Assembly: GCA_037445025.1 (NCBI GenBank)
Contig: JBBILI010000013.1
Span: 62,001 to 126,000, forward strand
Reading direction: 5' to 3'
Origin: CAIQQQ01 sp037445025
GTDB lineage: Bacteria > Pseudomonadota > Alphaproteobacteria > Acetobacterales > Acetobacteraceae
DNA: 64,000 nt
The notes under the pieces are model-generated. The model was not told where the DNA came from and made no database searches. It saw only the letters and a program-made list of their open reading frames with translations. Below are positions 50,631-59,133 of the stretch, piece after piece (position 1 is the first letter of the stretch; each line of letters opens with the position of its first letter). The translations under genes were made by a program, and so were the position numbers.

Positions 50631-51734
50631 ATGAACCTGGGCTTCTTCACGATGCCGATCCATCCGCTGGACAAGGATTGGTGCCTCTCCCTCGCCGAGG
50701 ACCGCGAGGCCTTCATCCTGGCCGACCGGCTCGGCTTCACCGAAGCCTATTGCGGCGAGCATTCGACCGACGCAGCCGAGAACATCACCTCCTGCGCCCT
50801 GTTCCTCGCCACCCTCGTTGGCCACGTGAAGAACATCCGCCTCGGCACCGGCACGATCAACATGCCCAACACGCACCCGGCCCGTGTGGCGGCCGAGATC
50901 GCGATGCTCGACCATCTGCTCGACGGCAGGTTCAACTTCGGCATCTCGCCGGGCGGCCTGCCGTCGGATGCCGAGGCGTTCGGCAATCTCGACAAGAACC
51001 GGCTGGAGATGTTCGTCGAATGCATCGACCAGGTGCTGGCGATCTGGGCGGGCGAGCCGCCCTACAACATCACCGGCAAATACTGGAACATCACCACCCA
51101 GCGCACCATGCTGCCCGATATCGGCCAGGGCATCCTGCCCAAGCCGTTTCAGCGCCCGTATCCGCCGATCGTCTGCACCGTCGTCGCCCCGTATTCCAAG
51201 GGCGTGACCCAGGCGGCCGCGCGCGGCTGGGAGCCGATCTCGGCCAACTTCCTGATGCCGCAATGGGTCAAGACGCATTGGCCCAGCTATGTCGAAGGCT
51301 GCGCCCAGGGCGGCCGCCCGGCCGACCCCGCCAACTGGCGCGTGGCCAAGAGCATCTTCGTCGCCGACGACGAGGCGACCGCGAAGGAATACGCCACCGG
51401 CCCGAACAGCCCGTACCGCTTCTACTTCAGCCAGCTCGTCACCAAGATGAAGAAGGCCGGACGCTGCGAGCTGTTCAAGAAGGACCGCGCGGCGCCGGAT
51501 GACAGCGTCACCGTCGAAGGCGTGCTCGAAGACCTCGTCATCTACGGCACCCCCGAGAAGGTCGCCGACGAGATCCTGAAATTCCGCGATTTCACCGGCG
51601 ATTTCGGCACCCTGCTCTACGCCGGGCATGACTGGGCGGACCCCGCGCTGGCGAAACGTTCCATGGTGCTGCTGGCCGAACAGGTGCTGCCGCGCATCAA
51701 TGCCAAATCACCCATTGCCCAAGCGGCGGAATAG
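50631..51734 (+). CDS. LLM-class flavin-dependent oxidoreductase
   Basis: This 367-residue luciferase-like (alpha/beta)8-barrel enzyme likely uses reduced FMN and oxygen to hydroxylate or cleave a substrate. Typical segments are FFTMPIHP at the N-terminus, LADRLGFTEAYCGEH, IRLGTGTINMPNTHPARVAAEIAMLDHLLDGR split around residues 65-105, FGISPGG, and a C-terminal VIYGTPEKVADEIL. No flavin reductase gene is beside it. It is followed by the Liv-type transporter. Confidence 0.88.
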   Translation: MNLGFFTMPIHPLDKDWCLSLAEDREAFILADRLGFTEAYCGEHSTDAAENITSCALFLATLVGHVKNIRLGTGTINMPNTHPARVAAEIAMLDHLLDGRFNFGISPGGLPSDAEAFGNLDKNRLEMFVECIDQVLAIWAGEPPYNITGKYWNITTQRTMLPDIGQGILPKPFQRPYPPIVCTVVAPYSKGVTQAAARGWEPISANFLMPQWVKTHWPSYVEGCAQGGRPADPANWRVAKSIFVADDEATAKEYATGPNSPYRFYFSQLVTKMKKAGRCELFKKDRAAPDDSVTVEGVLEDLVIYGTPEKVADEILKFRDFTGDFGTLLYAGHDWADPALAKRSMVLLAEQVLPRINAKSPIAQAAE

Positions 51735-51794
51735 CCGTCCACTCGGGTCCTGCAAGTAACAAATCCGGCAAAGACCGGAGACAGGGGAACGGAC

Positions 51795-53030
51795 ATGAAG
51801 CTGACGAGAAGGACCGCCCTGGGTGCCGGCGCCGCCATGGCGCTGGCCGGCCAGGCCCGCGCCGCCGACGCGCCGCTGCGCCTGGGCCTGCTGACGGTCA
51901 AGACCGGCCCGCTGGCCGCCGGCGGCATCCAGATGGAGCAGGGCCTGACCCTGTTCCTCAAGGAGAGCGGCGGCAAGCTCAACGGCCGTGACATCCAGGT
52001 GTTCGTGGGCGACACCGCCGGCAACCCGGCCACCGCCCGCACCCGCACCCAGGAACTCGTCGAGCGCGACAAGGTGCATCTGCTGCTCGGCCCCGTCGCC
52101 GCGTTCGAGGCGCTGGCGATCGCCGATTATGTGCAGCAGCAGCAGATGCCGGTGATCGCGGTGGCCGCCGCCGAGGACATCACCCAGCGCAGCCCCAGCA
52201 AATGGTTCGTGCGCGCCACCGCCTCCGCCGGCCAGTGCTCGCATGTCATGGCGCACTACGCCGCCACCGAGCTGAAATACAAGCGCATCTGCATGATCGG
52301 CGATGACTTCGCCTACGGCCACGAGCAGAACGGCGGCTTCCTGCGCGTGTTCGAGGACAATGGCGGCAAGGTGGTGCAGAAGCTGTGGCCACCCCTCAAC
52401 GCGCCGGACTACGGCACCTACATCTCGCAGATCAAATCCGACGTCGATGCCGTCTGGATGTCCTTCGCCGGCTCCAACGGCTTCCGCTTCACCAAGGCGT
52501 TCTACGAATACGGCCTCGGCGGCAAGGTGCCCCTGCTCGGCGGCATGACGGCGATGGACGAGGCGATCCTGCAGCAGACCGGTGATGACGCCATCGGCAT
52601 CCTGTCCGTCAACTTCTATTCGGCCGAGATCGACAACCCGCAGAACAAGCGTTTCGTCGCCGGCATGGAGCGGGACTACAAGGTTGATCCCGGCTACTAC
52701 GCCTCGGGCCCCGCCGTCTCGATGGCGGTGCTGGAAGCGGCGATGAAAAGCATCGACAACAAATTCGAGGACCGCGCCGCCCTGATCCACGCCATGCGCA
52801 CCAACGTGGTGCCGGAGACGATCCGCGGTCCGGTGAAGTTCGACGACTACGGCAACGCCATCGGCAACGTCTATGTCCGTCGCGTCGAGAAAAAGAACGG
52901 CAAGCTGGTCAACACGGTCATCAAGACCTACGAGAACATCAGCCAATTCTGGACCTACGATCCCGCCAAGTTCCTGGCCCAGCCGGTCTATTCGCGTGAC
53001 TATCCGCCCGCCAAGAACCTGGAGAACTGA
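51795..53030 (+). CDS. Branched-chain amino-acid-type ABC transporter substrate-binding protein
   Basis: The 411-residue periplasmic protein has a Tat-like signal (MKLTRRTALGAGAAMALAG, cleavage near ARAAD). The mature part is a type I Leu/Ile/Val-binding fold (GLLTVKTGPLAAGG, VFVGDTAGNP, LLLGPVAAFEALAIADY). Members bind many substrates including aromatic acids and amides. Here the catabolic neighbours point away from plain amino acids. First of five transport genes. Confidence 0.93.
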   Translation: MKLTRRTALGAGAAMALAGQARAADAPLRLGLLTVKTGPLAAGGIQMEQGLTLFLKESGGKLNGRDIQVFVGDTAGNPATARTRTQELVERDKVHLLLGPVAAFEALAIADYVQQQQMPVIAVAAAEDITQRSPSKWFVRATASAGQCSHVMAHYAATELKYKRICMIGDDFAYGHEQNGGFLRVFEDNGGKVVQKLWPPLNAPDYGTYISQIKSDVDAVWMSFAGSNGFRFTKAFYEYGLGGKVPLLGGMTAMDEAILQQTGDDAIGILSVNFYSAEIDNPQNKRFVAGMERDYKVDPGYYASGPAVSMAVLEAAMKSIDNKFEDRAALIHAMRTNVVPETIRGPVKFDDYGNAIGNVYVRRVEKKNGKLVNTVIKTYENISQFWTYDPAKFLAQPVYSRDYPPAKNLEN

Positions 53031-53035
53031 GGCAC

Positions 53036-53896
53036 GTGCAGTTCTGGGTCGTTCAAACCTTCAACAGCCTGGCGATGGGGGGATTGCTGTTCCTCCTTGC
53101 CGCCGGCTTCTCGCTCATCTTCGGGCTGTTGCGGGTGCCCAACCTGGCGCATGGCGCGCTGTTCATGCTGGGTGCCTATATCGGCGCCACGCTGCTGAAC
53201 GCGGGAGTCACCTTCTGGCTCGCCGCCATCGGCAGCGGCCTGTGCGTGGGCGTGCTCGGCATCATCCTGGAAGCCGCACTGCTGCGCCGGCTCGCCGGCA
53301 ACGAGCAGGGCCAGGTGCTGATCACGCTCGGCATCGCCTTCATCATCGCCGATCTCTGTCTGATGACCTGGGGCGGCGACCCGGTGCCGCTGGCCTCGCC
53401 GCGCGCGCTCAGCATGCCGCTGCGCGCCGCCGGCTTCATGTTCCCGGGCTGGCGCATCACCACGCTGGTGGTGGCGCTGATCGCGGCCCTGCTGCTGTGG
53501 CTGCTGCTGGAACGCACCAGGCTCGGCGCCATGATCCGCGCCGGCGTCGATGACCGGCTGATGGCCCGCACCGTGGGCATCCGCGTCTCGTTCCTGTTCT
53601 CCGCCGTGTTCTTCCTCGGCGCCTTCCTTGCAGGCTTCGGCGGCGTGGTGGGCGGACCCATTCTGTCCGCCTATCCGGGCCTCGATGCGGACATGCTGCC
53701 ACTCGCCCTCGTCGTGGTCATCCTCGGCGGCGTCGGCAGCCTGCTCGGCGCGCTGGTCGGCAGCCTGATCGTGGGACTGCTCTACAATTTCGGCACCGCT
53801 TTGTTCCCCGATTTCGCCTATGTGGTGCTGTTCCTGCCGATGGTGGTCGTGCTCGTGGTCAAGCCCACCGGCCTGTTCGGGCGTGTGCTGCGATGA
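53036..53896 (+). CDS. Liv-type ABC transporter permease (LivH-like)
   Basis: The 286-residue membrane protein has about eight helices and the LivH patterns AAGFSLIFGLLRVPNLAHGALFMLGAY (residues about 20-47), IRAGVDDRLMARTVGI, and a C-terminal LVVKPTGLFG. It starts at GTG five bases after the binding-protein stop and overlaps the next permease gene by four. Confidence 0.92.
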   Translation: MQFWVVQTFNSLAMGGLLFLLAAGFSLIFGLLRVPNLAHGALFMLGAYIGATLLNAGVTFWLAAIGSGLCVGVLGIILEAALLRRLAGNEQGQVLITLGIAFIIADLCLMTWGGDPVPLASPRALSMPLRAAGFMFPGWRITTLVVALIAALLLWLLLERTRLGAMIRAGVDDRLMARTVGIRVSFLFSAVFFLGAFLAGFGGVVGGPILSAYPGLDADMLPLALVVVILGGVGSLLGALVGSLIVGLLYNFGTALFPDFAYVVLFLPMVVVLVVKPTGLFGRVLR

Positions 53897-54825
53897 AGCG
53901 AAGCCTGATCGCCTGGGCGTTCACCATCGCCGCCCTCGCTTTGCTCCCGCTCCTGCTGCCGAGCGATTTCTATCTCGGCCTCGCCACCCATGCGCTGATC
54001 CTGGCCATCCTGGCCCTCAGCCTCAACGTGCTGATCGGCCATGGCGGCATGACCTCGCTGGGCCATGCCGTGTATCTCGGCGTGCCGGCCTATGCCTGCG
54101 CCTGGCTCACCGCCAATGCCGGCTGGCCGGCGCTGCCGACGGCGATCTTCTCCATCACACTCGGCACCGCGCTGGCCGCGGTGTTCGGCGTGCTGGCGCT
54201 GCGGGCCAGCGGGCTTGGCTTCATGATGATCACGCTGGCGCTCGGCCAGGTGGTCTGGGGCGGCGCCTATCGCTGGGTGAGCCTGACCGGTGGCGACAAC
54301 GGCATCCGCGTCGAGGGAAGACCGCATCCGTTCGGCTTCGACATCACCGGCGCGTTGCCGTTCTACGTCTTCGTCGCCGCGGTGCTGCTGATCGCGCTGT
54401 TCTTCCTCTGGCAGCTCGACCGGTCCGCCTACGGCGCCTGCCTGCGCGGCACCCGCGACCAGCCGCAGCGCATGCGCATGCTGGGCCACGATGTGTGGCG
54501 TATCCGCTGGATCGGCTTCATCATCGCAGGGTTCTGGGGCTCCGTCGCCGGTCTGCTCTACTGTTATGACTACCAGTTCGTCAGCCCGCAGACGCTGGCG
54601 CTGTCGCAGTCGGCCGAGGCACTGCTGATGGTGGTGCTCGGCGGTGCCGGCACGCTGGCGGGCCCTGTCGCCGGCGCGCTGATCATCACCATCATCAAAA
54701 CGGTGGTGAGCAGCTATGTCGATCGCTGGTACTCGCTGCTCGGCCTCACCTTCATCGTCGTGGTCTCGTTCATGCCACAGGGTCTCATTCCCGGCATCCG
54801 CCGCCTGGTCACGGGGCGCCGCTGA
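53893..54825 (+). CDS. Liv-type ABC transporter permease (LivM-like)
   Basis: The 310-residue permease has about nine hydrophobic helices. NVLIGHGGMTSLGHAVYLGVPAY and LRGTRDQPQRMRMLGHDVWRIR are the conserved LivM segments, and GGAGTLAGPVAGALI is near the C-terminus. It overlaps both neighbours in the transport operon. Confidence 0.92.
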   Translation: MKRSLIAWAFTIAALALLPLLLPSDFYLGLATHALILAILALSLNVLIGHGGMTSLGHAVYLGVPAYACAWLTANAGWPALPTAIFSITLGTALAAVFGVLALRASGLGFMMITLALGQVVWGGAYRWVSLTGGDNGIRVEGRPHPFGFDITGALPFYVFVAAVLLIALFFLWQLDRSAYGACLRGTRDQPQRMRMLGHDVWRIRWIGFIIAGFWGSVAGLLYCYDYQFVSPQTLALSQSAEALLMVVLGGAGTLAGPVAGALIITIIKTVVSSYVDRWYSLLGLTFIVVVSFMPQGLIPGIRRLVTGRR

Positions 54826-55568
54826 TGACCACACCCGCCCTGGAACTCATCAACCTTCAAAAGCGCTTCGGCGGTCTGCACGCCACGCGTGATGTGTCGC
54901 TGCGCATCATGCCCGGCGAACGTCGCCTGCTGATCGGCCCCAACGGTGCGGGCAAGACCACGCTGTTCAACCAGATCGCCGGCGATTTCGTCCCCGATTC
55001 CGGCGAGATCCGCCTGTTCGGCCAGGACATGACCCGCCTGCCCACGCGGCACCGCGTGCATCTCGGCCTCGGCCGCACCTACCAGGTGCTGACCCTGTTC
55101 CCGAAGGACACCCTGCAGCATAATGTCGTGCTCTCGCTGCTCGGCCACCAGAAGAGCGGCTGGCGCATGCTCGGCGCGCTCTCCGACCGCCGCGAACTGC
55201 AGGACCGCGCCGAGGCGGCCCTGGTGCAGGTCGGCCTCGGCAGCGCCGTGCGCCGGAAGGTGGCGGAAACCTCCTACGGCGAACGCCGCCGCCTCGAACT
55301 CGCCATGGCGCTGGCCCAGCAGCCCCGCGTGCTGCTGCTCGACGAGCCGCTGGCCGGGCTGTCATCGGACGAACGCGAAACCGTCAGTGCGGTGCTGGAC
55401 GCGATCCCGCGCGATGTCACCATCATTCTGATCGAACACGACATGGACGTGGCGCTGGCCTTCGCCGATCGGATCACCCTGCTCAATTTCGGCCAGGTGG
55501 TGCTCGAAGGCACGCGCACCGAGGTCACCTCCGATCCCCGCACGCGGGAGGTGTATCTTGGCCACTGA
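54825..55568 (+). CDS. Liv-type ABC transporter ATP-binding protein (LivG-like)
   Basis: The 247-residue ATPase has Walker A GPNGAGKTTLFN, signature SYGERRRLELAMAL (a Liv-type variant of LSGG), Walker B VLLLDEPLAGLS, and switch His in LIEHDMDV. One base of its ATG is shared with the livM stop. Its 3' end contains the ribosome-binding site and start of the next ATPase gene. Confidence 0.93.
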   Translation: MTTPALELINLQKRFGGLHATRDVSLRIMPGERRLLIGPNGAGKTTLFNQIAGDFVPDSGEIRLFGQDMTRLPTRHRVHLGLGRTYQVLTLFPKDTLQHNVVLSLLGHQKSGWRMLGALSDRRELQDRAEAALVQVGLGSAVRRKVAETSYGERRRLELAMALAQQPRVLLLDEPLAGLSSDERETVSAVLDAIPRDVTIILIEHDMDVALAFADRITLLNFGQVVLEGTRTEVTSDPRTREVYLGH

Positions 55569-56262
55569 AGCGCTGACCCTGGAGCGCGTCGATTCGTTCT
55601 ACGGCGACAGCCATGTGCTGCACGGCGTGTCGCTGTCGCTGCGCGAAGGGGAGCTGCTGGCCTTGCTCGGCCGCAATGGCGCCGGCAAATCGACCACGCT
55701 CGGCACCGTCATGGGCTGGCTGCGCCCGCGCCAGGGCGGCATCCATTCATTCGGCAAACCGATCGGCTTTCTGCCGCCCGAGGCGATCGTGGCAACCGGC
55801 CTCGCTTTGGTGCCGCAGGGGCGGCGCATCTTCCCCACGCTGTCGGTGCGCGAAAACCTCGTTGTCGCCCAGCGCGGCAAGCGGGCGTGGGACCAGGCCC
55901 GCGTGTTCCGCACCTTCCCGCGCCTTGGCGAGCGCAAATCCCAGGCCGCCGGCTCGCTGTCGGGCGGCGAGCAGCAGATGCTCGCCATCGGCCGCGCGCT
56001 GATGGGCAATCCGCGTGTGCTGCTGATGGACGAACCGTCCGAGGGACTGGCCCCGCAGATCGTCGCCGAGGTCGGCCGTGTCATTCAGACGTTGCGCAAC
56101 GAGGGTCTGTCCATCGTGCTGGTGGAACAGAATTTCCGTCTCGCCCTCGAACTGGCCGACCGCGTCGCCATTCTCAACACCGGCCGCGTGGTGTTCGACG
56201 GCACCCCCGCGGCGCTGCAGGCCGACCAAACGATCATCGACCGCCATCTCGGCGTCGCCTGA
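55558..56262 (+). CDS. Liv-type ABC transporter ATP-binding protein (LivF-like)
   Basis: The 234-residue ATPase has Walker A GRNGAGKSTTLG, signature LSGGEQQMLAIGRAL, Walker B LLMDEPSEGLAP and LVEQNFRLAL in place of the H-loop, typical of LivF. Translation starts at TTG 55558 within the end of livG, supported by GGGAGG at 55544-55550. It completes the five-gene importer. Confidence 0.93.
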   Translation: MATEALTLERVDSFYGDSHVLHGVSLSLREGELLALLGRNGAGKSTTLGTVMGWLRPRQGGIHSFGKPIGFLPPEAIVATGLALVPQGRRIFPTLSVRENLVVAQRGKRAWDQARVFRTFPRLGERKSQAAGSLSGGEQQMLAIGRALMGNPRVLLMDEPSEGLAPQIVAEVGRVIQTLRNEGLSIVLVEQNFRLALELADRVAILNTGRVVFDGTPAALQADQTIIDRHLGVA

Positions 56263-56274
56263 AAGGATCATTCC

Positions 56275-57339
56275 ATGACCGAAGAGACCAACCATTACGG
56301 CCCCAGCGCCGCGCGCACCCATGGCAGACCGGGCCGCGAGACACGCCCGAAATCGATCACCATCGACATGCACAGCCACATCTTCGTGCCCGAGGCCGAA
56401 GCCTTCGCCGGCCCGCATATCGACATTGCGACCATCCCGATGGCCAGGCATTCCACCGGCCCGACCCGCGTGCTGAACCGCAAGCAGGACATGGACCGCA
56501 CGCCCAACATGCTCTCCCACGAGGTGCGGCTGGCGGACATGGAGGCGCAGGGGATCGACATGCAGGTGGTCATGTCGGCGCCGAACCAGTGCTACAGCAC
56601 GGTCTCGCCCGAGATCGCGGCCAAGGCGGCGGTGATGGTCAATGACGGGGTCGGCGCGTTCGTCGCCAAGATGCCTGACCGGTTCGTGGCGATGGGCACG
56701 GTTGCCATGCAGGCGCCGGAGGCGGCGGTGGCCGAGCTGGAGCGCATCATGAAGCTCGGCTTCAAGGGTGTGCAGATCCTCACCAACATCAACGGGCTTG
56801 AGCTCAGCGACCCGATGTTCGCGCCGTTCTGGGCGGCGGCCGAGCGGCTGGGCGCCGTGGTGCTGCTGCATCCACTGGGCTTCACCGATGGCCAGCGCAT
56901 GTCACGGTTCTATTTCAGCAACGTCATCGGCAACCCGCTGGAGACGACCATTGCCCTGCATTATCTGATCTTCGACGGGGTGCTGGAGCGGCATCCCAAG
57001 CTCAAGATCATCGCCGTGCATGGCGGCGGCTATCTGGCTTCGTATTCCGGCCGGATCGATCATGCCTGGGGGGCCCGCACGGACGTGCACGGCGACCTGC
57101 CGCTGCCGCCGACCACCTACCTCAAGCGAATCTTCTTCGACACCGTGGTGTTCACGCCTTTGCAGCTGGAGTCTCTCATCAAGACGTTCGGGGTGGGGCA
57201 GATCCTGATGGGGACGGACTATCCGTACGACATGGCGGACAGCGATCCGATCGGGCATCTGCGGTCTCTGGATGGGTTGGATGAGAACGTGGTTGAGGCA
57301 ATTGCCGGGGGGAATTCGAAGGCTCTGTTCGGGCTCTGA
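56275..57339 (+). CDS. Amidohydrolase family protein (ACMSD-like decarboxylase)
   Basis: The 354-residue TIM-barrel metalloprotein has the ACMSD-type pattern: metal-binding HxH in DMHSHIF near residue 33, LLHPLGF, the His of VHGGGYL, and the catalytic Asp in MGTDYPYDM. It fits non-oxidative decarboxylases or hydrolases of aromatic and semialdehyde intermediates. It follows the Liv transporter by 12 bp, so is probably co-transcribed and is followed by a hairpin. Confidence 0.88.
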   Translation: MTEETNHYGPSAARTHGRPGRETRPKSITIDMHSHIFVPEAEAFAGPHIDIATIPMARHSTGPTRVLNRKQDMDRTPNMLSHEVRLADMEAQGIDMQVVMSAPNQCYSTVSPEIAAKAAVMVNDGVGAFVAKMPDRFVAMGTVAMQAPEAAVAELERIMKLGFKGVQILTNINGLELSDPMFAPFWAAAERLGAVVLLHPLGFTDGQRMSRFYFSNVIGNPLETTIALHYLIFDGVLERHPKLKIIAVHGGGYLASYSGRIDHAWGARTDVHGDLPLPPTTYLKRIFFDTVVFTPLQLESLIKTFGVGQILMGTDYPYDMADSDPIGHLRSLDGLDENVVEAIAGGNSKALFGL

Positions 57340-57358
57340 GCGGCTTCAGGAAGGCCCA

Positions 57359-57415
57359 CCGCCAAGTCGCCAAGGCGCCAAGAAGACACTCCTTGGCGTC
57401 TTGGCGACATGGCGG
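57359..57415. terminator. Long imperfect hairpin after the amidohydrolase gene
   Basis: The arm 57359-57382 pairs with 57392-57415 over 24 positions with two mismatches and a 9-nt loop; the arms contain repeats of CGCCAAG. It likely ends the Liv/amidohydrolase transcript. Similar CGCCAAG hairpins are common dispersed elements in proteobacteria. Confidence 0.6.
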
Positions 57416-57502
57416 TTCATCTTGACGGCCTGCGGCGCCGACGCGGCTTGTGCAGGCGCAGCATAAGTTGCACGCTCCCGTATCAATCCACGGGAGCCCC
57501 CG

Positions 57503-57715
57503 ATGTCCGCAGACCCCAACGAGGCCGCCCTCGCCCTGGAATTCGATGTGTTCGCCAAACGCGCCGGGCTCGCCATCGCCGCCGACCGCGTCGAACTTGT
57601 CTACGCCGGGTTCAAGGAGATGCGCCGCATGCTCGAGCTGCTGCGCCAGCCCCGCACCGCCGCCAACGAGCCGGCCGGGTTCCTGGACATGCGTTCCGTG
57701 AACCGGGGGCTCTGA
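57503..57715 (+). CDS. AtzG-like small protein (DUF4089-type, GatC-like partner)
   Basis: The 70-residue helical protein (MSADPNEAALALEFDVFAKR; LVYAGFKEMRRMLELLRQP; ending FLDMRSVNRGL) resembles AtzG, the small subunit that binds AtzE amidase as GatC binds GatA. Its stop is two bases before the amidase ATG. A stabilising role for the amidase is inferred from family and position. Confidence 0.75.
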   Translation: MSADPNEAALALEFDVFAKRAGLAIAADRVELVYAGFKEMRRMLELLRQPRTAANEPAGFLDMRSVNRGL

Positions 57716-57717
57716 GC

Positions 57718-59103
57718 ATGGCCTATGAAAACCTGCCCATCGCCGAGCTCGGCCGCCAGTTGCGCGCCGGCGAAGTCACGTCCAAGGCGCTCACCGAGGA
57801 CGCGCTGACCCGCATCGCCGCGATCGATCCCAAGATCAACGCCTTCATCACGCTCACCGCTGATTCCGCGCTGGCCGACGCCGCCGCCGCCGATGCGGCC
57901 TTCGCCCAGGGCATCGACCACGGCCCGATGCAGGGCATTCCCCATGCGCTGAAGGACATCTACGACACCGCCGGAATCCGCACCACCTGCCACTCCAAGC
58001 TGCGCGAACACAACGTTCCCGCCACAGACTCCGTCGTCGCCGCGAAGTTCAAGGCGCAGGGTGCGGTGATGCTCGGCAAGCTCTCCACCCATGAATTCGC
58101 CCTCGGCGGCCCGAGCTTCGACCTGCCGTTCCCGCCGGCGCGCAACCCGTGGAACACCGACCACATCCCCGGTGGCTCATCCTCCGGCTCGGGTGCCGCC
58201 GTCGCCGCCGGCCTCGTGCGCATGGCCATGGGGTCGGACACCGGCGGCTCCATCCGCGGCCCCGCCGCCTATTGCGGCACCATCGGCCTCAAGCCCACCT
58301 ACGGCCTGGTCTCCCGGCGCGGCATCTTTCCGCTGTCCTTCGCGCTCGACCATGCCGGGCCATTGGCCTGGACGGTGGAGGACGCCGCCATCGCCATGGA
58401 GGTGATCACCGGCTACGACCCGCGCGATCCCGGCAGTGCCGACGTGCCCACGCCGGATTTCCGCGGCAAGTTGCATGACAGCGTCAAGGGATTGCGCATC
58501 GGCGTGCCGCGCCACTTCTTCGCCGGCGCGCCCGGCCTGTCGCTGGAGGTGCTGGCCGCGTTCGATGCGGCGGTGGACACGCTGAAGCAGCTCGGCGCCA
58601 TCGTCGAGGACATCGAACTGCCGGACTACGACATCTTCAGCTTCTGCGGCCGTGTCATCATGCTGTGCGAGGCGTTCGCCATCCACGAGCAGGATTTCCG
58701 CAGCCGCCCGCTCGATTTCGGCCTGCTGACCTATCTGCGCATGACCATGGGCGCCTTCATCACCGCGGCCGACCTCACCCAGGCACACCGCACACGGCGG
58801 CAACTGTCCGAAGCCGTCACGACCAGGCTTGCCAGCTACGACGCGCTGATCTGCGCCACCGCGCTGGCACCGGCGGCCGCGTTTGCCGACATGCAGCCGG
58901 CGGCCTCGAACTGGCCGATGCAGACCATGCCGTTCAACGTCACCGGCCACCCGGCGCTGGCGATCCCGACGGGCTTCTCCGCCACCGGCCTGCCGCTCGG
59001 CATGCAGATCGTCGGCCGCGCCTTCGATGAAGGCACGGTGCTGCGCATCGGCGCCGCGTTCGAAGCTGCCACAAAGCTCCACGAAAAACGCCCCATCCTG
59101 TAA
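57718..59103 (+). CDS. Amidase-signature hydrolase (AtzE/GatA-like)
   Basis: The 461-residue amidase carries the Ser-cisSer-Lys triad elements. Lys is in HALKDIYD near residue 79, and the amidase signature GGSSSGSGAAVAAG begins near residue 157. The nucleophile-containing MGSDTGGSIRGPAAYCG follows. It could act on a carboxamide or carboxybiuret-like compound. GatA of a tRNA amidotransferase is unlikely, since GatB is absent and the partner is AtzG-like. Its TAA stop lies in a convergent hairpin. Confidence 0.9.
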   Translation: MAYENLPIAELGRQLRAGEVTSKALTEDALTRIAAIDPKINAFITLTADSALADAAAADAAFAQGIDHGPMQGIPHALKDIYDTAGIRTTCHSKLREHNVPATDSVVAAKFKAQGAVMLGKLSTHEFALGGPSFDLPFPPARNPWNTDHIPGGSSSGSGAAVAAGLVRMAMGSDTGGSIRGPAAYCGTIGLKPTYGLVSRRGIFPLSFALDHAGPLAWTVEDAAIAMEVITGYDPRDPGSADVPTPDFRGKLHDSVKGLRIGVPRHFFAGAPGLSLEVLAAFDAAVDTLKQLGAIVEDIELPDYDIFSFCGRVIMLCEAFAIHEQDFRSRPLDFGLLTYLRMTMGAFITAADLTQAHRTRRQLSEAVTTRLASYDALICATALAPAAAFADMQPAASNWPMQTMPFNVTGHPALAIPTGFSATGLPLGMQIVGRAFDEGTVLRIGAAFEAATKLHEKRPIL

Positions 59104-59133
59104 TCCGCATCGCCCAAGCGCGATGCGGGTTAC
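59100..59133. repeat. Short REP-like hairpin sharing stop codons of amidase and edd
   Basis: GTAATCCGCATCGC (59100-59113) pairs with GCGATGCGGGTTAC (59120-59133) with a single mismatch and a 6-nt loop. The outer GTAA supplies the TAA stop of the amidase and, on the other strand, the TAA of edd. The CCGCATCGC core matches the element at 16298. Confidence 0.8.

Noticed and set aside
57718..59103. GatA subunit of Glu-tRNA(Gln) amidotransferase
   Set aside because: No gatB or true gatC nearby; the small partner is AtzG-like.
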